Positions 23,951-35,820 of a stretch of 64,000 bases of DNA are shown piece by piece (position 1 is the first letter of the stretch; each line of letters begins with the position of its first letter). A program made the position numbers and the translations under genes. Source of the DNA: Halichoerus grypus (lineage: Eukaryota > Chordata > Mammalia > Carnivora > Phocidae); the NCBI RefSeq assembly GCF_964656455.1, contig NC_135714.1, forward strand, positions 56,941,850 to 57,005,849, given 5' to 3'. The notes beneath the pieces were generated by a model. It did not search any database, was not told where the DNA came from, and worked only from the letters and a program-made list of their open reading frames with translations.

Positions 23951-24010
23951 TTTTTTAAATTTTATTTTATTATGTTTTGTTAGTTACATACATTACATCA
24001 TTAGTTTTTG
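23951..24010 (-). mobile_element. Very short carnivoran L1 3' end inside the older L1
   Basis: About 60 bases: T-rich start, 'ttattatgttttgttagt' and 'acattacatcattagttttt', the 3' terminus of the carnivoran L1. It has no counterpart at the corresponding place in the related L1 at 60.6-64 kb. The likely TSD is only 'aaattt', so its boundaries are uncertain. Confidence 0.75.
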
Positions 24011-24093
24011 AAATTTCTTCATTGATTGCTTAATTGACCTATTTGTTGTTTTGAAATTTCTTCATTGATTGCTTAATTGACCTATTTGTTGTT
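24008..24093. repeat. Perfect 43-base tandem duplication
   Basis: Two adjacent identical 43-base units, 24008-24050 and 24051-24093, each beginning 'ttgaaatttcttcattgatt'. The related L1 at about 62.7 kb has the segment once. The duplication abuts the short L1 insertion. Confidence 0.96.
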
Positions 24094-24139
24094 TAGCTTT
24101 CACTTGTTTGTGTTTTTTTCTAGTGACTTATTTTTAGTT

Positions 24140-24793
24140 TCATATTGTGATCAGAAAAGATGCATGGCATGATTTCAATCTTCTTAAATTGATTGAGGCT
24201 ATTTTATGGCCTAATATGTGATCTGTTTCAGAAAATGTTCCATGTGCCCTTGAAAAAAAAATTTGTCCTTCTTCCTTTATCCTTCTTTCTTCTTCTCCTC
24301 TTCCTTTGTTTTTGTTTGTTTGTTCGTTTGTTTTGGGTTTTTTGGATGGAATGGTCTGATAGTCTATATTTATATGGTATATCTGGCCCAAAGACGTTGT
24401 TTCTTTATTGATTTCTGTCTGGATGATCTATCCATTAATGTAAATGGAATGTTAAAGTCCCCTACTATTATGATATTACCATTAATTTCTCTTCATGTCC
24501 ATTAATATTTGCTTTATGTATTTAGGTGCTCCAGTGTTGGATGCAGAGATATTTACAATTGTTTTATCTTCTTGTTGGATGAATCCCGTTATCATCATGT
24601 AATGCCCTTCTTTGTCTCTTGTTATAGTCTTTATTTTAAAGTCTATTTTATCTGATATAAGTATTCTTCCCGAGCTTTTTTTTTTACTTTCATTTGTTTT
24701 TTTCCATCCCCTCACTTTTAGTCTGTATATGTCTTTGGATCTGAGGTAATCTTTTGTAGGCAGTGTATACATGGGTCTTACTATTATATTCAT
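24140..24793 (-). pseudogene. L1 ORF2 endonuclease domain, broken
   Basis: On the minus strand, 24482-24793 encodes 'ISDKIDFKIKTITRDKEGHY' and 'TIVNISASNTGAPKYIKQI', the N-terminal half of the apurinic/apyrimidinic-type L1 endonuclease. The usual 'YAPN' reads 'SASN' here. The C-terminal half, 'FFSRAHGTFSETDHILGHK', lies in a different frame at 24140-24391. The nuclease nicks target DNA to start insertion. The domain is split by frameshifts and stops, so it is inactive. Confidence 0.88.
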
Positions 24794-25964
24794 TCTGCCA
24801 ATCTATGTCTTTTGATTGAAGCATTTAGGTCATTTGCATTTAAAGTAATTATTGATAGGTATGTACTTACTGCCATTTAAAAAATTTGTTTTCTGGTTGT
24901 TTTTGTAGTTCTTTGTTCTTTTCTTCTCTTTCTTTGTGATTGATGTGTATTGTAGTATTGAGTTTTTTGTTTTGTTTTTTTGTTTGTTTTCTTTCTCTTT
25001 ATTTTTTATGTATATATTGTAAGTTTTGGGTTTGTGGTTACCATGAGGTTCTTATAACATCCTATAGCAATCTACATTAATTTGATGGTCATTTAAGTTC
25101 AAACACATTCTAGAAAGAAAAAGAAAAAAAGCCTTTTTTCTTTTTCCCCTTCTCTTCCTTTTTTACCCCTTTAAATTTTATGTATATGTTCATAAATATT
25201 CATATTCATATGTTCACAAATATTCATATTTATCTTATGTCTAATCATGGCCATTTCTTTTCCACTGAAAGAAGTGCCTTAAACATTTCTTATGAGGCTG
25301 GTTTAATGGTGATAAACTCCTTTGTCTTTTGTTTCTCTGAAAAACTATTTCTCCTTCAAATATGAATGTAACTTTGCTGCATAGATTCTTGGTTGTAGGT
25401 TTTTTTCCTTTCAGCACTTTGAATATACCATGCCACTCTCTTCTGGCCTACCAAGTTTCTGCTGAAAAAGCAGCTGAAAGACTTATAGGTTTTCCCTTGT
25501 AGGTAACTTTTTGTTTCTCTCTTGCTTCTTTTAAGATTCTTTATCTTTAACCTTCAACATTTTAATTATTACATGCTATGGTGTGGACCTCCTTAGATGT
25601 ATCTTGTTTAGAACTCTCTGTGCTTCTTGGACTTGGATGTCTGTTTCCCTACCTAGGTTAGGGACAGTTTTTAGTTATTATTTCTTCAAATAAGTTTTCT
25701 ACCTCTTTCTCTCTTTCTTCTTCTCCTGGCACCCTTATAATATAAATGTTTGTTTACTTGATGTTGTTCAAGAGATCCCTTAATCTATCCTCTTTTAAAA
25801 AAATTCTTTTCTCTTTTTGTTGTTCAGCTTGTGTGCTTTCCATTACTGTCTTCCAGATTGCTGGTAAATTCTTCTGCATCCTCTAATCTACCACTGATTC
25901 CCTCTAGTGTGGGAATTTCAGTTATTGTATGTTCCAACTCTTATTGTTTTTTTGAATATTTTCT

Positions 25965-26162
25965 CTTTAAGATTTTATTTATTTATTTTAGAGAGAGAGA
26001 GTGCATGAGCAGGGCAAGTGGCAGAGGGAGAGAGAAAATCTCAAGTAGACTCCATGCTGAGCGTGGAGCCTGTCATGGGGCTCAATCCCAAGACCCTGAG
26101 ATCATGACCTGAGCCAAAATCAAGAGTTGGATGCTTAACTGACTGAAACACCCAGGTGCCCC
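25965..26162 (-). mobile_element. CAN-SINE inside the 5' part of L1
   Basis: Antisense SINE with a perfect 13-base TSD, 'ttgaatattttct', at 25952-25964 and 26163-26175. It is inserted in the ORF1/5' part of the large L1. Confidence 0.96.
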
Positions 26163-26763
26163 TTGAATATTTTCTATCTCTTTATTGAAGGCCTCACTGA
26201 GTTCTTCCACTCTATTCTCCAGCCCAGTGAGTATCTTTATAATCTGTTCTGTCAGGCATATTACTTACCTGTTTCATTTAGTATATTTTCTGAAGTTTTT
26301 TCTTGTTCTTTCTTTTGGAGCATATTCCTCTGCCTCTTAATTTTCCTTGACTTTCTGTGTTAGTTTCTATGGATCCTATGGATTTGTTTGTTTTTTTTTT
26401 TTTTCTGTGGATTTGTTTTTATGTATCTAGTGAAATGGCTACTTCTGACATTGAAGAAGTGGTCTTATGTATGGTGTCCCCTGTGCAGATTGTGTGTGTT
26501 TGGTGATGTTTACTTGCTATTTGGAGCTGTGGCTTTATATGCTAGTTATTTTTTTAAACCATGGTCTTGCTGTTTTCTTGCCGTTCTGTCTTTGGTTCTT
26601 CAGAAGCTGTTCAGTCAGCCCTCAGTTCCTCAGGAGGAATTGTTCTATTAATAGGTGTAACTTGCTTGGTGTGTTCAATGGAGGAGGTGAGTTCAGAGTC
26701 TTCCTATGTCACCATCTTGAACTGGAACCCAGATTATTCAGTTAATTTAAATGGTTATTTCTT

Positions 26764-28080
26764 CACAGATGACAGTTATTTGAGTGGGTTCTCACACTGT
26801 GATAACTCAGTGAGCTGTACGTTTATGATTTGTGGGCTTTTCTATATGGATGTTATTCTTCTGCAGACACAATTATTTTAAAAAGGATTGATTAGTTTTC
26901 TTTTACATGGGCTCTTTTATTTCAATTTATGCTTTTTCTTGTTTTTGTTTTGCCATGAAAAGTCACATAATTTGGGCAAGCAGTTAGGCAGAGGAGCCAT
27001 GGGAATACACTAGATCAGCACAACAACACATTCTGGTGCCAGAGGTAAAATAAGCATGTACGTCTGAATAGCACCTGTCATTAGGAACACAGATTATGGT
27101 AGATCATTATTGAATATCAATAATACATGCTATTAGGCTCTGTGTAAACTGTGAGAATCCAAGTCCAAATTCAGATTCATCCTCAGAGAAGACCAAAAAA
27201 GGAATCACCTTCAGAGCAAATATTGCAAAAGTAGCAAAATTAGAATGAAATATATATATATATATATATATATATATGCTTGTTTATTTTTATATACACA
27301 CAGTATGTATGTAAATTTATGTATATAAAATTTTATATGTGAATATATATTTAGGGCCAATAGTATTTTATGTTGTCATTTTTAAATGATAACAAGGCAC
27401 TTATATAATCTATTAAAAATGACTAGCTATAAAAACTTGTATTAAAAGAAAAATATTTGGAATGAAGTAACATCACCAAAATTTCAGTGTACTTTGAAGG
27501 TTTCATTAGGATTTGATAAAGATAAATTCACAGTGATTCACATAGTCATTTAAGTTGCTTAATGAATAGATTTGAAATTAAAATTAGTTTAATTTCATTA
27601 AATGTCATCTATTTTTATTCCAACTGAAGCTGGAGCTCATTGCTTAGATGTTTATCATAAATATTAACAGTAAAAATTCTAGGTCACTAGGTAATACAGG
27701 AATTTTCCAGTCTTTTGATTTTATTGTTTATTCCTTAGGTGGAAACAGGACTATTTATCAGTAAGGTAGAAAATCTGACAGGGTAATCAAATTAAAAACT
27801 TTCCCCCAAGTATTGTTTCTACTACATCATCTAAATGTAACTGCTCCAACCTTAGTTTGTATATTACTTCTGTTCTAAATCTGACTTGTTTCTATATACA
27901 CAAACTTTTCAATTTTTACTTTTTTTTTTTTTTTTTTTAACTCTGCCTTAAGGGAAAATCTTCCCACTTTTAGGCTCATTTCTAAAAATAGCCATTGATT
28001 CATATGCAAATGTAAAAACCAAAATATTCATGACCTGTAGTTTCAAACTATTTTAGTAGGCAGTATAAATTTTTCTTTTC
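26764..28080. other. Non-coding AT-rich stretch
   Basis: No family or coding signal was recognised. Contains a (TA)n run at 27250-27277 and T-runs near 27919-27938. Confidence 0.4.
27250..27277. repeat. (TA)14 microsatellite
   Basis: 28 bases of uninterrupted TA. It is self-complementary and likely length-variable. Confidence 0.97.
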
Positions 28081-28288
28081 TTTTTTTTTTTAAGAGAGAG
28101 AAAGGGAGAGAGAGCATGCACAGGGACAGGGAGGGGCAAAGGGAAAGGGAGAGGGAGAGAGAGAATCCCAAGCAGGCTCCACCCCCAGTGTGGAGCCCAA
28201 CACGGGGCTCGATCTCACGATCCTGAAATTATGACCTAAGCTGAAATCAAGAGTTGGATGTTCAACTGATTGAGCCACTCTGGAACCC
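28081..28288 (-). mobile_element. CAN-SINE, antisense
   Basis: T-run, GA-rich stretch, 'cacggggctcgatctcacga', and a diverged head complement 'gagccactctggaaccc'. More mutated than most copies here and without a clear TSD, so probably among the older CAN-SINEs in the window. Confidence 0.93.
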
Positions 28289-28475
28289 ATTTATTCATTT
28301 TTAATTAACTTTTTAATAGAAATTTCAGGTTTATAGCAATACTGAACAGAAAGTATGGAGTTCTCATGTACTCCCTATGCCCACATACACATAGCCTCCC
28401 CCTCTGTCAAATCTCCCACCAGAGTGGTATATTGGCTACAGTCAGTGAACCTACATTTCCACATCATTATTGCAG
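28289..28475 (-). mobile_element. Old L1 3'UTR fragment, antisense
   Basis: The sequence 'ttcaggtttatagcaatact' followed by 'ccaccagagtggtatattgg' matches the start of the element at 5400-5600, which is the same L1 3'UTR type. Only about 190 bases remain. Confidence 0.8.
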
Positions 28476-31018
28476 TGTAGTATTTTTAACTGATATTTTC
28501 TAAGAACTTCAGTGTTACCTATTTCTTCAGGCGGTTTAAATGTTTGAGAGAGCATACTATATTGACTCAGAATCTCTGAAAACACCTCTGATTCACTGAG
28601 GCATAGTTTGCAAACCAGCGTTCTAAATAATAGTTCTGAGTTGTAAAGCACTAGCTGTCACACTGGTTCACCAATTAATAAGAAATCAACAGAACTTTAT
28701 AAATTAATATATTTTCTTTCTGTATTTCTTTTGTTTTTGTTTTTTAAATAATTATTAATTAATTATTGCCATACACTGAACATTTCTTAATTACTGTCCA
28801 ATATCTGTATAAGTGGTATTTATAGCTTATATTTGCATAGTATGCCATTGTTTACAAAATACAATGTTACCTCTTCTTTTAAGTATGAATGATCTTCACA
28901 ATCACAGCCCTGAAACTCCTTGGCATCCTAAGTAATCAAAGAAAGCCCAATTATAACCCTTCTACTATACTTTCAAATCCAGAGAAATGTAGTGCTTTTT
29001 TTAAGCATTAGATAATGATTTGAAAAAAAAAAACAAAAAACACATTGGTAACAACAGCAACTAAATAATTGTGTATCCTGGCTATCATTATTTATGCAGA
29101 CACTGTAATTATGTAACATTTTTTCATATGCCTAGTAAGCTTATATTTTACTGTTTAAAATGTATAACTTTATTAGATAATTTTCCCTTATTCTTTCTTT
29201 TGAATTTTTTCTTACAAAATTATAGTAGATAGTCGATAGAGTTTAAACACTTCAAGATATAAAGCAAACATTATGTTGACTAGGCTGGATTAAGGATTAA
29301 TCTGAAGACTTTTGGCAATGATATGATTCTTTATCATTCCGCAGTCTGATGTGGTGGCAACTTTAACCTCACCTTACTAATCAGTTAATAAAGGCTATAT
29401 ATTGATACACAGGTTTTAAATAAATACAAAGAAATTGACAACACACTGAAATCAGGATAAATACCTGAATCCATGGAAGCATCCATGCCCAATAAGACAG
29501 CATAGAGCACAAAAGACTAGTAATCATGCAACATAGGACAGTGAAGATCAGGAAACTCTGAACAGGGCTGACATTCCTTAGCCTCATCTGGTAGAGTCCA
29601 TATTAACTAGTCAGAAAGGCAAGGAGGTTACCACCTGGCCATTTGGGTTTGTATGCTATTTTACTTTATTGTCTCCTCTGTGTTGATGGTTATGTTACCT
29701 ATTGTAGTAGTCAGGGCATGTTTTAAACAGGGATCTCTACATCATAGAGACTTAGGCTAGGATGAAAGCACTATATATTCTTTTGGACTTTGCAAACCCA
29801 AGGCAGCAAAATGGGAGAGGTGAAAGTGAGGCTAAGAAAAATGGTAAGTGTTAGGAAGTTATACTTGAACTTGCTGGCTGCCACTCCACCATGAGCCACT
29901 AAGAGACCAAGCATATTTTTTGGGAGGTACTTGTGCTTAGCCTGGGAGATTTTTTTCAGTGCCTGGAAAAACCAGGCCTCAGAGCAGTCCCTGGAAGAGA
30001 GGGAATTAATCTGCCTAGCTCCCTCCATTCTTCCACTTCCCATTGGTCAACTACCTTCAACTTCTGGATTTCATTTCACTATTTGGTTCCTTCTGTGGTT
30101 ATCTGGGATGCCATATTTCAATCCCTGTCATATGGTGTTTCATTGAAGCTCAGAAGTGGTGGCAGGAATCAGAAACTCTGGGCATGTTGCTGGTCAGCCT
30201 AACTGTTCCAAAGGGAAAGAGCTCCATAGTACCCACCCCACCCCCTCGCCACTCTCCTAGGGTAGGTGATTGGTTGGTCATAGGCAGCAGAGGTCCTAGC
30301 AGTGAGATGGTTGGGTATGGAGGGAACTGAGGAAGAGAGCAAGCAGCTGAGGGTTTAGGGAATCTGAGGAGGTACATGAGTCTTCTGCAAAGTCCCAATA
30401 AAAAACACGTAAAACACTGTAGTTTGGTTAATTTGGGGAGAGATCATTGCCAAATTTGTTTATTTGAAAAGCTTATTCTACGAAGGTCTGGGTGAGTTGT
30501 GTGGGAGCCATAGGCAATAGTATAACAGTACATATTAATACAGTACAGTAGCATGGAAACTGCCCCCGCCCCAAGGCCCAAGGGGGAACCGGGGTGGGGG
30601 GGGAGCTGCTACTAGGAGCTGGAAGAAGAGAACCTTGGAGCAAGAACACCCTGAGAAGAGAAATGCCTTGATCAAAGGACACAGGCAGCCCATGGCAACC
30701 CCACAGAGAGGGAACCAGATAAACTGAGCTCATTACCTTTTCTCTTTTCATTGTCCTGCTGGAGCTCCCCATGAGCTGAATACAAGAAGGAGCCAGGAGC
30801 CCCGTGATGCTAATCAAAACAGCTTTTCCTTTCTGGGACACAGAGCAGGGTAGAAGAGTGGAGTGGATCAGAAGGGACAAAGAGAAGCTTCCATTTAATA
30901 AATGGAATTTTTTATTTTGTAATATGAAGTTATTTAAATTTCCAAGTAAAAGAATCTCTTCAGGCTTTTCTATAGTGCACTCTGCCACCTGCTTTTAAAC
31001 TAGTCTCACCTAATAATC
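28476..31018. other. Non-coding stretch with two GC-richer unclassified blocks
   Basis: 28.5-29.6 kb is AT-rich and unique-looking. 29.88-30.41 kb is GC-richer and ends in an AATAAA motif at about 30398. 30.48-30.99 kb carries a minus-strand open frame of 171 codons (30473-30988) with a proline/serine-rich segment. I recognise no domain, start context or splice signal for it. LTR fragments or unique DNA are both possible, and neither block is called a gene. Confidence 0.35.
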
Positions 31019-31208
31019 CAGTGGTTCTCAAATTTTAGTAAACATCAGAATCACCTGGAGGGCTTATTACAGCACAAACTGTAGGCCCATGACCGGAGGC
31101 CCAGTTTCTGACTGAGTAGTTCTGAGACTGGCCCAAGAATTTACATGTCTAACAAGTCCCAGGTGATCCCATCGCTGCTGGTCTGGGACCACACTTTGAG
31201 AACCACTG
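31019..31208 (+). mobile_element. MER5A, non-autonomous hAT DNA transposon
   Basis: 190 bases bounded by inverted termini 'cagtggttctcaaa' and 'tttgagaaccactg'. The interior reads 'catcagaatcacctggaggg' and 'aacaagtcccaggtgat', matching MER5A in order and length. It has no coding capacity. An 8-base TSD is not evident. Confidence 0.92.
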
Positions 31209-31550
31209 TACTTGCCTATCATAAAAGCAAGCCTCAAATGCAAACTTTGTCTGAAGCGAGTGCTCAGACTTCCCCTTTGCCTTTCACCATTTCTTGCCTG
31301 GCAATCTGTTGCCCACTATACCTGCTACTCTTTTCTATCTCACCCCTGCCTATACACAAAGTTTTGATCCTTATTTATTTTTGCTTGAGATGGTTATAAA
31401 TTCATGGCTTTAATGAATTCACTGACTTTAATCTTTGCCTTCTGCGCTTTCTGGACTAGCCTCTTGACCATTCCCCTGCATTTGGATTATCACTGTCCTA
31501 TACTGTTTCTGGTTTAGCTCCACTGGCAAGGCTTTCCATCTCCTATTCTT

Positions 31551-31753
31551 CTTCTTTTTTTTTTAAGATTTTATTTAAGAAATAGAGGGAGAGAGAGAGA
31601 GCATGCATGAGCAGGGGGAGGGGCTGAGGGAGAGGGAGAAGCAGACTCCCCTGCCAAGCAGGGAGCCTGACTCCGGGCTGGATCCCAGGACCGCAGGATC
31701 ATGACTTGAGCCCAAGGCGGACGATTAACCAACTGAGCCATCCAGGCACCCCA
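31551..31753 (-). mobile_element. CAN-SINE, antisense
   Basis: Complete antisense SINE with a perfect 16-base TSD, 'tccatctcctattctt', at 31535-31550 and 31754-31769. Confidence 0.97.
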
Positions 31754-31769
31754 TCCATCTCCTATTCTT

Positions 31770-33546
31770 TGCCATAATAGCTCCCCTTGCTTCTGATCTT
31801 TGGAAGGATTCCAGTTCCCAGACTTTCAAAACCCCATTCTTGTTCATTCCAGAGTTTCCAGACATTTAGAGTGTCTTCCCCACCTCTAGGACAGGTAATT
31901 GTGAAAAAGTCAACAGCTGGGACTCTGACTCTGATCAACAACTGCAATCACAATTCTAGTACCCAGAATGAGAAGACAAAAATGTAATATACGTTACAAT
32001 ATAATAGAGATTGAAATGATTTTTTTTCCTCTAAGTCTAGGGGTTTTACACAGTATATAAACAGTTTTGTTTGCTTACTTTTTTGGGTAGATTAAGCTGG
32101 AAGCAGTATGTAGGGTGGATGGGAAAAGTGAAGAGCCAAAAGCTCTCTTTAGAGATTTTAGGAAGAGAAACATCTTCTAGCGAGAACATTTAACATATCT
32201 TTAGTTTGTGTGATGACATACTCTTTGGAGTCAGGGGAACAAAAGTAGAAAAAGTCATTACTTTGTATACTAAGATTAAGTTTTCCAGTAGAAGAGATTT
32301 TAGGCTCCATATCAGTCTTGCTGATAGCTAATATTAGACTTACCTCTCAGTAAGCAGTTATAAGGTACCCATTCTGCTTTCCTTCTCATAGCTCTGATTA
32401 AGATCATACATGCCTCTGCTACGGTACATACTCTTCCCCCTACTCTTACCCACATGAGGTTGGTGCTTGCTGTCCTGGACATGAGAGTAAAGTTCATTTA
32501 TTTTCTCTTAATTTGGGGGAATCACAGCCATTCTGATTAAATCATGTTGTTAAACTTCCCATGGCATATGAGGCTGGAATTAATTCTGAGAGTAAATTCA
32601 GCATCTTGTCCTCACTGCCAGACTTAAGCCTCCTGGGAAAGAAAACATACCTTTAAATTTGTGTTTCAGTTCATGGATACCTAACACAACAATCTTTGAA
32701 TTAAATATATAACAGTGCCATTGGACTTGTTATTGGTTGTATGCCTAGTTTTGTATACTTAAATCTCTAATTTGGCATTGGTTTTTATTTATTTTTAACT
32801 ATGGTTCCCTAGAATTAACTTTATCTTCAATTTTCTGGAGCATAAGGAATTCCTTCTGTTGAAAAAACTCCAAGATTTTCCAAAAAGAATTCTGGGAAGA
32901 TAATGACATCAAACACGGCAGGAAAGAAGTTCTTCCTCTAAGTGCCTTGTCTTGATTTAGATATGGTGAATCACAACATAACCCACTCAGTTTCTCAACT
33001 GAGAGCTTAAGCTAGAAATCATGGATGGTATAATATTTCCTCAATCTTAAACTTAAAAATTTGGCAAAACTGGAACATCTTGTAACTTTAACTTACACAA
33101 CCATCAAAGAAGCTGTTTGCGTCTTATTCTTCCTGAGGTGCTCTACCCATCAAAACCAGTCATACACTTTCTCCCTTGCAAAACACTCATTAATCCCAGA
33201 CATTGAATATGTTTGGCCATACTGGAAAATTCATAATGTTCAACTGGTTCTCTGATCACTGAGTTCCTCTGCTTTTCCCTATTTCAAAGAAAGAGCAGAA
33301 GAGCAAAATTTTTTTCAAAACTTCTGTTTCAAGATGTTTATATTAAGCTAAGCAAATTTTTTGACATTTGTTTTCCACAATGAGGTGACTGAGCTCTTTT
33401 GAGGAAACATAATTCAAGAAATTTTCACGATTGATTAAAGAACATAAAGTGCATGAAGTAAAACTGCTTATGAAGAGAAATGCTAATCCTGAATAATAGA
33501 AGAGGGAAAACACATTTTTAAAAAATGAGACTAAGAAGTGAGTAAA
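31770..33546. other. Non-coding stretch, no family recognised
   Basis: Mostly AT-rich. Short frames of 60-70 codons occur on both strands without domains. No feature supported. Confidence 0.4.
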
Positions 33547-33559
33547 AAGTTCTCTGTCT

Positions 33560-33775
33560 TGGGTGCCTGGGTGGCTCAGTTGGTTAAGCGACTGCCTTCA
33601 GTTCAGGTCATGATCCCGGAGTCCCAGGATCGAGTCCCACATCGGGCTCCCTGCTCAGCAGGGAGTCTGCTTCTCCCTCTGACCCTACCCCCTCTTTGGC
33701 TCTCTCTCTCTCACTTTCTCTCTCTCTCTCTCTCTCAAATAAATAAATAAAATCTTAAAAAAAAAAAAAAAAAAG
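33560..33775 (+). mobile_element. CAN-SINE
   Basis: Complete SINE with 'tgcctgggtggctcag', a long CT stretch and an A-tail. The TSD is 'aagttctctgtct' (33547-33559) and 'aagttctctatct' (33776-33788), one mismatch. Confidence 0.97.
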
Positions 33776-33788
33776 AAGTTCTCTATCT

Positions 33789-34247
33789 CAAATAACTGTA
33801 TTTCCCAGGCTTCATCTCCTCCCTACCCCCAGCTTCTAGGTGGGTTAATTAATGGGAGGCCCTGGCCAAAGACTAGAAAGTAGAAGGGGAGAATGAGCCA
33901 GAATATTTGTTCTCTTTTCTTTCTGTACCATCTGACTTTTTTTCATGGTTTCAGTGCAGTTTCCCACCAGATGGTCCTTCCTTCTGTGGTCCCAGCTCTC
34001 TGGAGGCCCTCTATTCTTCCAGCTTCTTCTGACGGCCAGCCCCTGAGCTCTGCTAATGCCACCTCCCCTCCTTGACCCTCCAGCCCTCGGAGTGGTAGCA
34101 GCTTCCACCTCTTTTCTCTCTGGTTTCTTAGCTCTTCCATCTCTTGTATAACCAATTCTTGATATTTAAATTTTTGATTGCAATCTCTCAAGTCATTTCA
34201 GTTATTATGACGTATATAGTGAGTGATTTCTCTCTACTGACTTTTTA
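33789..34247. other. Non-coding stretch, moderately GC-rich
   Basis: Pyrimidine-rich plus strand around 33.9-34.15 kb. Overlapping short frames on both strands have no recognisable domain. Confidence 0.4.
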
Positions 34248-34960
34248 AACAAATTTTGTATTTTAGAACAGCTATGGATTTACAGAAAATTTATGAATAC
34301 AGAGAGTTCTTGTATACCCTGCACTCAGTTTCTCCCATTATTAACATCTTACATTAGTATGGTACATTTGTAATTATTAATGAATCACTATTAATATGTT
34401 GTTATTTATTAAAATCTGTATTCAAATTTCCTTTGTTTTTTACCAGATATCCTTTTTCTAGTCTAGGGTCTTATCCAGGATAACACATTACATTCAGTTA
34501 TCTTCTAGAATCCTCTTGGCTGTGATGTCTTAAACTTTGCTTGTTTTGGATAATCCTGACAGTTTTGAGAAGTACTAGTCAGGTAGAATTTTGTAGAATG
34601 TACTCTATTTGGATTTGTCTGATGTTTTTCTCATGATAAAACTGAGTTTTGGGGAGGAAGATTAGAAAGGTAAAATGCCATTTTTATCATCTCATATCAA
34701 GGATACATACTATCAACATGATTGATCACTATCAAAGTTGTCCTTAGCACCTGGCTATGGCAGTGTTTGTCAGTTTTCTCCATTGTAAAGTTGCTCTCTT
34801 CCCTCCTGTTTTCACACTCTATGGAAGATCACTATGTGCAGCTAAGGAGTATGGGTACTCTATCAATTTTAAAGCCTTTATCTTGTAATTCTACAGGATT
34901 AGTAATGCTAATTAATTGTATAATAGGATGGCTGACCTCAGTCTGCTCTAGAGAGTTATC
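34248..34960 (-). mobile_element. Old L1 3'UTR, antisense
   Basis: About 700 bases matching the reverse complement of an L1M-class 3'UTR. Blocks include 'aacatcttacattagtatgg', 'ggatttgtctgatgtttttc' and 'ggatacatactatcaacatg', in the right order. No ORF2 sequence is included. Confidence 0.82.
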
Positions 34961-35659
34961 TATGTCCATCTTAGCTGTGAGCTATTTCTCTCATTTAATA
35001 TGTTAACCACAGTATGTCTGTGAGTTGTACCACAATACTTTTATACTAAAAGGAGTTGCCACTTTGTCTACTTCAAATTAAAAAATCTTAAATCAGCCAA
35101 AGCTCTCTTATTCTGTATACTGAAAATTAAAATAGTCTTTGTATTCCACAGCTCAAAGTGGGATACCAGAGCCATGCAAAGTTTAAAGCCTCAAAAATTC
35201 CCCCTGGAAGGGAACTGGAAGGACAATTAGGTATTTTTATGGTAGAATTGTCTTATTATCATCACATGCATAGATAATAAAAGACATCTCAATGGCACAC
35301 GTGTAAGACACTCAGATGAAACAGTTGTCTGTCACTGATCAAGCAAATAGCAATAAGGACCAAGTTCTCATTTAGTGGGATAATATTTAGCTTCTTTGCT
35401 TTTAATAACAAACATGGCACAATTGTGCCACAGTGAACAGGTCATTAGTTTTGGAAATAAATACCTTGAATCAGATGAATTAGCCATAATATTTTGAATG
35501 CAATATTCCTTTTGAGGGTATTTAAAAATTGTTCCTCTTAAAGGATTTTAACAACCTTAATTGCCAGATACATTAGGTAGTAGTATAGTATTGAAATGTT
35601 GATGTAAAAATCCCTCCTGTTAAATTTTGCATGTTACAACACTGGGCATTGAGTGAAAG
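34961..35659. other. Non-coding stretch, no family recognised
   Basis: AT-rich sequence. No supported feature. Confidence 0.4.
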
Positions 35660-35790
35660 TTCTCGTTCAACAAAAACCTACTGAACACGTACAGTGTGCC
35701 AAGCATATCTAAGTTCTGCAGGATCCAGGGTAGTCTACTCAAGGTGCCCGTCCTCAGATAAGGGGCTGTGCCAGGATATAAACCAAGACA
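35660..35790 (-). mobile_element. L2 3'-end fragment, antisense
   Basis: 'ctactgaacacgtacagtgt' followed by 'gccaagcatatctaagttct' fits the antisense L2 3' end. Short and diverged. Confidence 0.55.
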
Positions 35791-35820
35791 CAGTTATCTT
35801 CATCAAGAGTCTTGGTATAA

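Noticed and set aside
26388..26881. Overlapping hydrophobic plus-strand frames resembling membrane proteins
   Set aside because: These are antisense reads of the L1 5' region. T-rich antisense LINE DNA encodes F/L/V-rich peptides that mimic transmembrane segments.
30473..30988. Minus-strand open frame of 171 codons
   Set aside because: No recognisable domain, no promoter or splice context, and a proline run derived from a G-rich tract. Kept as a finding about the block, not as a gene.
33893..34191. Pyrimidine-rich region as a possible exon
   Set aside because: Open frames on both strands overlap without domains, and no paired splice sites could be supported.
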